From NCBI GenBank assembly GCA_003526525.1, contig DPVV01000573.1:1-7429 (forward strand): a stretch of DNA of 7,429 nt. Direction: 5' to 3'. The stretch is from Lachnoclostridium phytofermentans. Its GTDB lineage: Bacteria > Bacillota > Clostridia > Lachnospirales > Lachnospiraceae. Below the pieces are notes generated by a model. The model saw nothing but the letters and a program-made list of their open reading frames with translations, ran no database searches and was not told the origin of the DNA. Every line of letters begins with the position of its first letter. Positions within the stretch are counted from its first letter, which is position 1. Shown here piece after piece: positions 1 through 7,429 of this stretch. Position numbers and translations under genes: made by a program.

Positions 1-1
1 A

Positions 2-3408
<3,407 letters not shown>

Positions 3409-3412
3409 ACGA

Positions 3413-6241
3413 ATGAAAGAAAAGGCAATTGGGTATGTGGTTCCACATACCCACTGGGATCGGGAGTGGAGATATCCAATTTGGGAAAACCGTCTCTATT
3501 TAAGAGATTTAATGGAAGAATTAATAGATACCCTTGAAAAGAATCCAGATTTTAAAAGCTTTTTAATGGATGGTCAGGTAATTGCAATACTGGATTATCT
3601 GGAGATTTGTCCCGAAAAAGAGAAGGTATTAAAAAAATTAATTTCAGAAAATAGAATTCAAATTGGGCCCTGGTATACTCTACCGGATTTATATCCCGTT
3701 TCGGGAGAGTCCATTGTTCGGAACTTGTTAAAGGGTAAAATAGTGGCACAGGAGCTAGGTGGGTATTTGAAAATAGGCTATGAATCCTTTGGTTGGGGCC
3801 AACCCTCTCAATTACCGCAAATATACAAAGGATTTGATATCGATACGGTGATTGTATCGAAGAATGTAGATAAAAGCAGAGCTCCAAGGTGTGAATTTAT
3901 CTGGGTTGGAGCGGATGGAACAAAGGTTTTAGCTACAAGGCTTGGAGATGACGCCCGTGCTAATTTCTTTATGAATGCATATCTAAAAATTATGACCGGA
4001 AAAGAATATAAATCAGAAGAATATGAATATCAATATGGAAGAGATGGACAGATTTATCACCAAGGAGATAGAGAGCATATACAAGATTATTTTCTTTTAG
4101 AGGAAACCGGAAAAATTCATAAGGAATATATTGAAGAAGCTGTTAAAAAAGCATGGCATGGAATGAAGGATACCCTACTGCCAGACCATAGAATTATGAT
4201 GGACGGAACAGACTCCACTACCAGCCAGCCTAAGCTAATGGAATTATTGCAAGAAATTAATAAACAGATAGAAGAAATTGAATTTAGAAGCTCCTCTCTT
4301 GAAGAATACGTGTCTATTTTAAAGGATAAGCTAAACTTTGATGATGTAATTGAAATTCATGGAGAGATGAGAGATGGTCCTACTACTTCTCTTTCTGGAA
4401 ATGCTCTAATGACAAGAGCTTATATTAAAACACTAAATAAAAATGTACAAAATAAATTATTTGGAATGACCGAACCTGTATCTGCTATAAATATGCTCCT
4501 TGGAGAAAAGTATGAGGAGAAATTTCTTAATAAAGCAATGGATTATCTGCTATTGTCCCATCCCCATGATTCGATTAACGGGGTAACACAGGATAAAACG
4601 GCTGATGACGTGGTATACCGCTTATCTCAAGCGGGTGAAATTGCAGATACCGTATATAATAGAGGACTACAGCAGATCATTAAGAAGATAGATTTTTCTA
4701 AATATGAGAAAGAGGACTTAATTTTAGTTGTATTTAACCAAGGAGCTAAGGCAAGAAGAGAAATTATAGAGGTACATATAGATACTCCGCAAGATAGAAG
4801 CATCTGGGATTTCTGCATCGAAGATTCCAAGGGGAATAAAAGGGAACTGCAATTTGCGGAAAGAAACGAAGTGGTTACACCAGTAGTACATCTTCACGCA
4901 AGGCCATATCCTTATTATGCTGACAGGCACAGAGTTTTTTTCGATACTGGAGAGGTTCCAGCAGGCGGATATGAAGTCTATCGCTTAATAGAAACGGACA
5001 CCTTTATAAGAAAAACTAAATTCTGGGCTAAAACAAGGAAAACAGATGGTAGAGAGTTAGCAACTGGCTGTGACTTTATGGAAAATGATATCATTCGTGT
5101 GAAAGTGAATTCAGATGGTAGTATCACGATTACAGATAAGAGAATAAACGAAACCTATGGCCCTCTAAACTACTATGAAAGCACTGGGGATGTGGGAGAT
5201 TACTGGATGTATTATCCACCATATTCAAACAAAACTTATACAAGCAAAGGAATACATACTTCCATCTATTTAAAAGAAAACGGAAACTTATCTGCAACGA
5301 TAGGAGTTGATATGGTAATGCATTTGCCTAAATATGCTTACCGTCCTGATAATTATATAAGGGGAAAAAGTGAAAGAAGTGAAGAACTGCAGGAATTGCC
5401 AATCACGACCTACTATACATTAAAAAAAGATAGCGACCAGGTGGAAGTTAAAGTAATCATAGATAATAAGTGCATGGATCATAGAATGAGTGTGTTAATG
5501 GAAACAGGTGTTAAAACAGATACCGCTTGTGCACAAGGGCATTTTACGGTAGATGAAAGACCTGCACTACCACGAAAGGATGAAGATGGTAGATATTACA
5601 ATGAATTAACAACACAGCCTATGCAAAATTTCCTTTCCCTTTATGACGGCAATAGAGGATTTGCAGTTATAACAGACTGTCTTGGGGAGTATGAGCTTAG
5701 AAAAGACCATGCTAGCACGGTAGCCTTTACACTATTTAGGGCAGTAAGAAATATAATCTGTACAGAATTTCGTAGTGAAGGATACTTCCCAAATCAAGAT
5801 GGAGGACAGTTACTAAGAAAGCTTCAGTATCATTATGCTATTTCACCTCAAAGAGAAGATTTTACGAAGGAAGATTTAGCAAGAAAAGCAGAAGAATTTA
5901 ATGTTCCGCTCAAACCAATACAAACGAGTGTACCATCAAGTGGTAAAGGAATACTCCCACTATCCTATTCCTTCTACGAAGTATCAGGAAAAGTAAATGT
6001 TTCTTGTTTGAAAAAAGGAATAGAAGATAATACCATTATATTAAGGGTGTATAACTCCAATAAAACAAGGGAAGATGTTACTGTTAAATTGAATGGAAAA
6101 ATTCAAAAAGCAGAACTAACCGATTTAAAAGAAGAGTTTGTACAAGAATTGGATATCGAAGGAAATACTATAAAATTAGTAATCCCAGCAAATAAAATAT
6201 ATACAATAAAATTCACATTAACTCCCATCTGCGTACTTTAA
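3413..6241 (+). CDS. Glycoside hydrolase family 38 alpha-mannosidase-like protein with a substituted nucleophile position
   Basis: The product is 942 residues with GH38 architecture and no signal peptide. GH38 enzymes are zinc-dependent retaining alpha-mannosidases. The N-terminal catalytic domain (about 5-255) opens with PHTHWDREW; His14 and Asp16 match the family's first zinc ligands. The block YESFGWGQPSQLPQIY follows at 123-138. The middle helical part (about 260-430) has DGTDS with Asp267 as likely acid/base, the GEMRDGPTTSLSGNALMTRAYIK block, and SHPHDSINGV with His385 and Asp386 matching the last zinc ligand and a substrate contact. The C-terminal beta domains (about 440-942) include the family-typical DNKCMDHRMSVLMETG. 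The oddity is Glu124: most members have Asp here (as in PDSFG), which is both nucleophile and zinc ligand. Lys150-Asn151 also stand where bacterial relatives usually have Arg-Gly. The gene starts four bases after lacZ. It probably acts on an alpha-mannoside or a related sugar derivative; the exact substrate, and whether it hydrolyses normally, cannot be told from sequence. Confidence 0.88.
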   Translation: MKEKAIGYVVPHTHWDREWRYPIWENRLYLRDLMEELIDTLEKNPDFKSFLMDGQVIAILDYLEICPEKEKVLKKLISENRIQIGPWYTLPDLYPVSGESIVRNLLKGKIVAQELGGYLKIGYESFGWGQPSQLPQIYKGFDIDTVIVSKNVDKSRAPRCEFIWVGADGTKVLATRLGDDARANFFMNAYLKIMTGKEYKSEEYEYQYGRDGQIYHQGDREHIQDYFLLEETGKIHKEYIEEAVKKAWHGMKDTLLPDHRIMMDGTDSTTSQPKLMELLQEINKQIEEIEFRSSSLEEYVSILKDKLNFDDVIEIHGEMRDGPTTSLSGNALMTRAYIKTLNKNVQNKLFGMTEPVSAINMLLGEKYEEKFLNKAMDYLLLSHPHDSINGVTQDKTADDVVYRLSQAGEIADTVYNRGLQQIIKKIDFSKYEKEDLILVVFNQGAKARREIIEVHIDTPQDRSIWDFCIEDSKGNKRELQFAERNEVVTPVVHLHARPYPYYADRHRVFFDTGEVPAGGYEVYRLIETDTFIRKTKFWAKTRKTDGRELATGCDFMENDIIRVKVNSDGSITITDKRINETYGPLNYYESTGDVGDYWMYYPPYSNKTYTSKGIHTSIYLKENGNLSATIGVDMVMHLPKYAYRPDNYIRGKSERSEELQELPITTYYTLKKDSDQVEVKVIIDNKCMDHRMSVLMETGVKTDTACAQGHFTVDERPALPRKDEDGRYYNELTTQPMQNFLSLYDGNRGFAVITDCLGEYELRKDHASTVAFTLFRAVRNIICTEFRSEGYFPNQDGGQLLRKLQYHYAISPQREDFTKEDLARKAEEFNVPLKPIQTSVPSSGKGILPLSYSFYEVSGKVNVSCLKKGIEDNTIILRVYNSNKTREDVTVKLNGKIQKAELTDLKEEFVQELDIEGNTIKLVIPANKIYTIKFTLTPICVL

Positions 6242-6284
6242 CGTGCGTTAAATCAAGATGGTAAATAACTATTTTTTATTTTTT
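6225..6284 (+). terminator. Composite hairpin plus T-rich tract between GH38 and HAD genes (weak terminator or processing site)
   Basis: CCATCT (6225-6230) pairs with AGATGG (6256-6261). Inside it, TTTAAC (6237-6242) pairs with GTTAAA (6247-6252) around a GTGC loop. Unpaired bases on both sides separate the two stems. The T-rich TTTTTTATTTTTT follows at 6272-6284, about ten bases after the stem, which is further than in a classical intrinsic terminator. The structure includes the last GH38 codons and its stop. It may lower expression of the downstream gene or protect the upstream mRNA end. The assignment is tentative. Confidence 0.35.
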
Positions 6285-6297
6285 ACACTACTACTAT

Positions 6298-6303
6298 AGG
6301 AGA
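6298..6303 (+). promoter_or_regulatory. Ribosome binding site of the HAD gene
   Basis: AGGAGA lies six bases before the ATG at 6310. It supports that start and therefore supports the unusual N-terminal extension as part of the translated protein. Confidence 0.85.
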
Positions 6304-6309
6304 ATCGGG

Positions 6310-7290
6310 ATGGAGAAACAATTTTTTACAGGTGTTGGTCATATAGAAGATATGATCTTTTTAGATAAAACATCGGATGGAAGTTTTACATCGGGGAAGG
6401 AAGGGGTAAAGGCGATCTTTACACCTTATGATAGAAAAGTAGAGTTTATTGCCTTTGATGATAAAACCCTATGTAATGTGAAATCTGCCATGGGGTATCC
6501 AGCTATCTATAATGTGCCGGTATCAAACTATGAAGGTCCTGCAAAAGCGATTTTAATGGATCTAGATGGAACAAGCGTACATAGTGAATCCTTTTGGATG
6601 TGGATCATTGAGCAGACCATTGCAAAGCTAAAAAAAGAACCCAAATTTCAACTAGAATGCGAAGATGAACCTCACGTATCGGGGCATTCTGTATCAGAGC
6701 ATTTACAATATTGTATTGACAAATATTGTCCGGATAAAAAAATTACCGATGCAAGGAAACTTTATTTTGAAACCACAGAATATGAGATGAAAGAAATTCT
6801 AGAAGGAAGAGGAAAACAGGGAGCGTTTACTCCAGCTCCGGGGCTAAAAGAATTTCTAACGGAAGTCAAAGGAAATGGAATAAAAATCGGACTAGTAACT
6901 TCAGGATTGTATAATAAGGCAATACCGGAGATTATTTCAGCATTTCACACTTTAAATATGGGAGATCCTTTCGATTTTTATGACGCTATTATAACCGCAG
7001 GACAATCTTTACAGAAAGGTCAAGCAGGTACCATAGGTGAATTAGCTCCAAAACCACATCCATGGCTCTATTCTGAAACTGCAAGAGTTGGTCTTGGAAT
7101 TGAAGAGAAGGATAAAGCTAGCGTATTAGGCTTTGAAGATTCCTCTGCAGGTGTTATATCGATACGGCTGTCAGGTTTCCAAGCGATTGGATTACATGGT
7201 GGAAACATTCATGCAAGTGGATTAGACTCTCTTTGCTTAAAAAAATATGATAATTTATGTGATGCACTTCCATTGATTTTGGGGAGGTAA
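6310..7290 (+). CDS. HAD-superfamily hydrolase (beta-phosphoglucomutase/phosphatase-like) with N-terminal extension
   Basis: The product is 326 residues. Residues about 78-326 form a haloacid dehalogenase-type domain of the beta-phosphoglucomutase/phosphatase subfamily. Motif I is DLDGT with nucleophile Asp84 and acid/base Asp86, motif II is Thr197 in GLVTSG, motif III is Lys248 in APKPHP, and motif IV is GFEDSSAG with Glu276 and Asp277. The segment of about 95-185 is the helical cap that sets substrate choice, with GHSVSEHL in the usual cap position. These enzymes use an aspartyl-phosphate intermediate and magnesium to dephosphorylate or isomerise small phosphorylated metabolites, often sugar phosphates. 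The first 77 residues are not part of a normal HAD fold and I do not recognise them; they contain no signal peptide or membrane segment. The gene is 68 bases after the GH38 gene on the same strand and is followed by a strong terminator, so it is probably the last gene of the operon. Phosphatase versus mutase activity cannot be separated from sequence alone. Confidence 0.87.
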   Translation: MEKQFFTGVGHIEDMIFLDKTSDGSFTSGKEGVKAIFTPYDRKVEFIAFDDKTLCNVKSAMGYPAIYNVPVSNYEGPAKAILMDLDGTSVHSESFWMWIIEQTIAKLKKEPKFQLECEDEPHVSGHSVSEHLQYCIDKYCPDKKITDARKLYFETTEYEMKEILEGRGKQGAFTPAPGLKEFLTEVKGNGIKIGLVTSGLYNKAIPEIISAFHTLNMGDPFDFYDAIITAGQSLQKGQAGTIGELAPKPHPWLYSETARVGLGIEEKDKASVLGFEDSSAGVISIRLSGFQAIGLHGGNIHASGLDSLCLKKYDNLCDALPLILGR

Positions 7291-7326
7291 TTTATTACTA
7301 TAAAACCAGTGATAAAAAGAACAGAA

Positions 7327-7367
7327 AAAATGGTTCAGCAATCTTTTTGTAGTTGCTGAACCATTTT
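7327..7367 (+). terminator. Rho-independent terminator, probably bidirectional
   Basis: A perfect 15-bp stem pairs 7327-7341 (core TGGTTCAGCAA) with 7353-7367 (core TTGCTGAACCA) around an 11-base T-rich loop. The right arm ends in TTTT and continues into T-rich sequence. The left arm is preceded by an A run, which gives a T run when read on the other strand, so it could also end transcription coming from the right. It lies 36 bases after the HAD stop and closes the operon. The other bases of 7291-7429 show no gene I can support. Confidence 0.9.
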
Positions 7368-7429
7368 CTATTATCTTGTATCTAAATTTTTTATGAATTA
7401 CTGGCTTTTAAAACATTTGATTTTTACTG

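Noticed and set aside
3552..3887. 111-residue open frame on the minus strand
   Set aside because: It lies fully inside the strongly supported GH38 gene and resembles no family I know. It is a shadow frame, as are the other short minus-strand frames at 32-357, 2512-2718 and 4627-4930.
6287..6297. Short ACT trinucleotide run before the HAD gene
   Set aside because: Only about three copies of a simple triplet are present, which is expected by chance in AT-rich intergenic DNA.
6262..6309. Internal promoter for the HAD gene
   Set aside because: The AT-rich gap has TATA-like words (TAAATA, CTATAG) but no convincing -35 box at 16-18 base spacing, and CTATAG abuts the ribosome binding site.
7398..7429. 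Possible 3' end of a convergent minus-strand gene at the right edge
   Set aside because: A short open stretch ending in TAA exists when read leftward, and the bidirectional terminator would suit a convergent gene, but about ten codons are too few to support a call.

Overview
The window is a single co-directional (+ strand) carbohydrate-processing gene cluster from a low-GC Firmicute. It is AT-rich, with strong purine-rich Shine-Dalgarno sites and AGA/AAA/ATA-rich codon use. The protein sequences look most like those of anaerobic Clostridia (Lachnospiraceae / Lachnoclostridium type), but this taxonomic call is from general resemblance only. No tRNA, rRNA, CRISPR array or mobile element is visible.

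Layout. (1) Positions 2-361 are the 3' end of a Gfo/Idh/MocA-family sugar oxidoreductase gene; its NAD(P)-binding half lies outside the window. (2) After 20 bases comes a complete five-domain GH2 beta-galactosidase of LacZ type (382-3408, 1008 aa) with all expected catalytic residues. (3) Four bases after its stop, with its ribosome binding site inside the lacZ 3' end, starts a 942-aa GH38 alpha-mannosidase-like protein (3413-6241). (4) A 68-base gap with a composite hairpin and a T-rich tract leads to a HAD-superfamily phosphatase/phosphomutase-like gene (6310-7290) with an unrecognised N-terminal extension of about 77 residues. (5) A strong, probably bidirectional, intrinsic terminator at about 7327-7367 closes the cluster.

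How they may work together: tight spacing suggests one transcript. The GH2 and GH38 enzymes are cytoplasmic-looking (no signal peptides), so they would act on short imported oligosaccharides or glycosides, removing beta-galactosyl-type and alpha-mannosyl-type units. The oxidoreductase could oxidise or epimerise a sugar, and the HAD enzyme could dephosphorylate or isomerise a sugar phosphate. Transport and regulatory genes are not in the window.

The most interesting point is in the GH38 protein. The GH38 scaffold and most metal-site residues are recognisable, but the position where the family has its catalytic/zinc-binding aspartate reads Glu (Y-E-S-F-G). Nearby conserved positions also differ. 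It is either a divergent subfamily with a Glu nucleophile or one with altered chemistry. The HAD N-terminal extension and a three-copy 18-base in-frame tandem repeat in lacZ are secondary points of interest.
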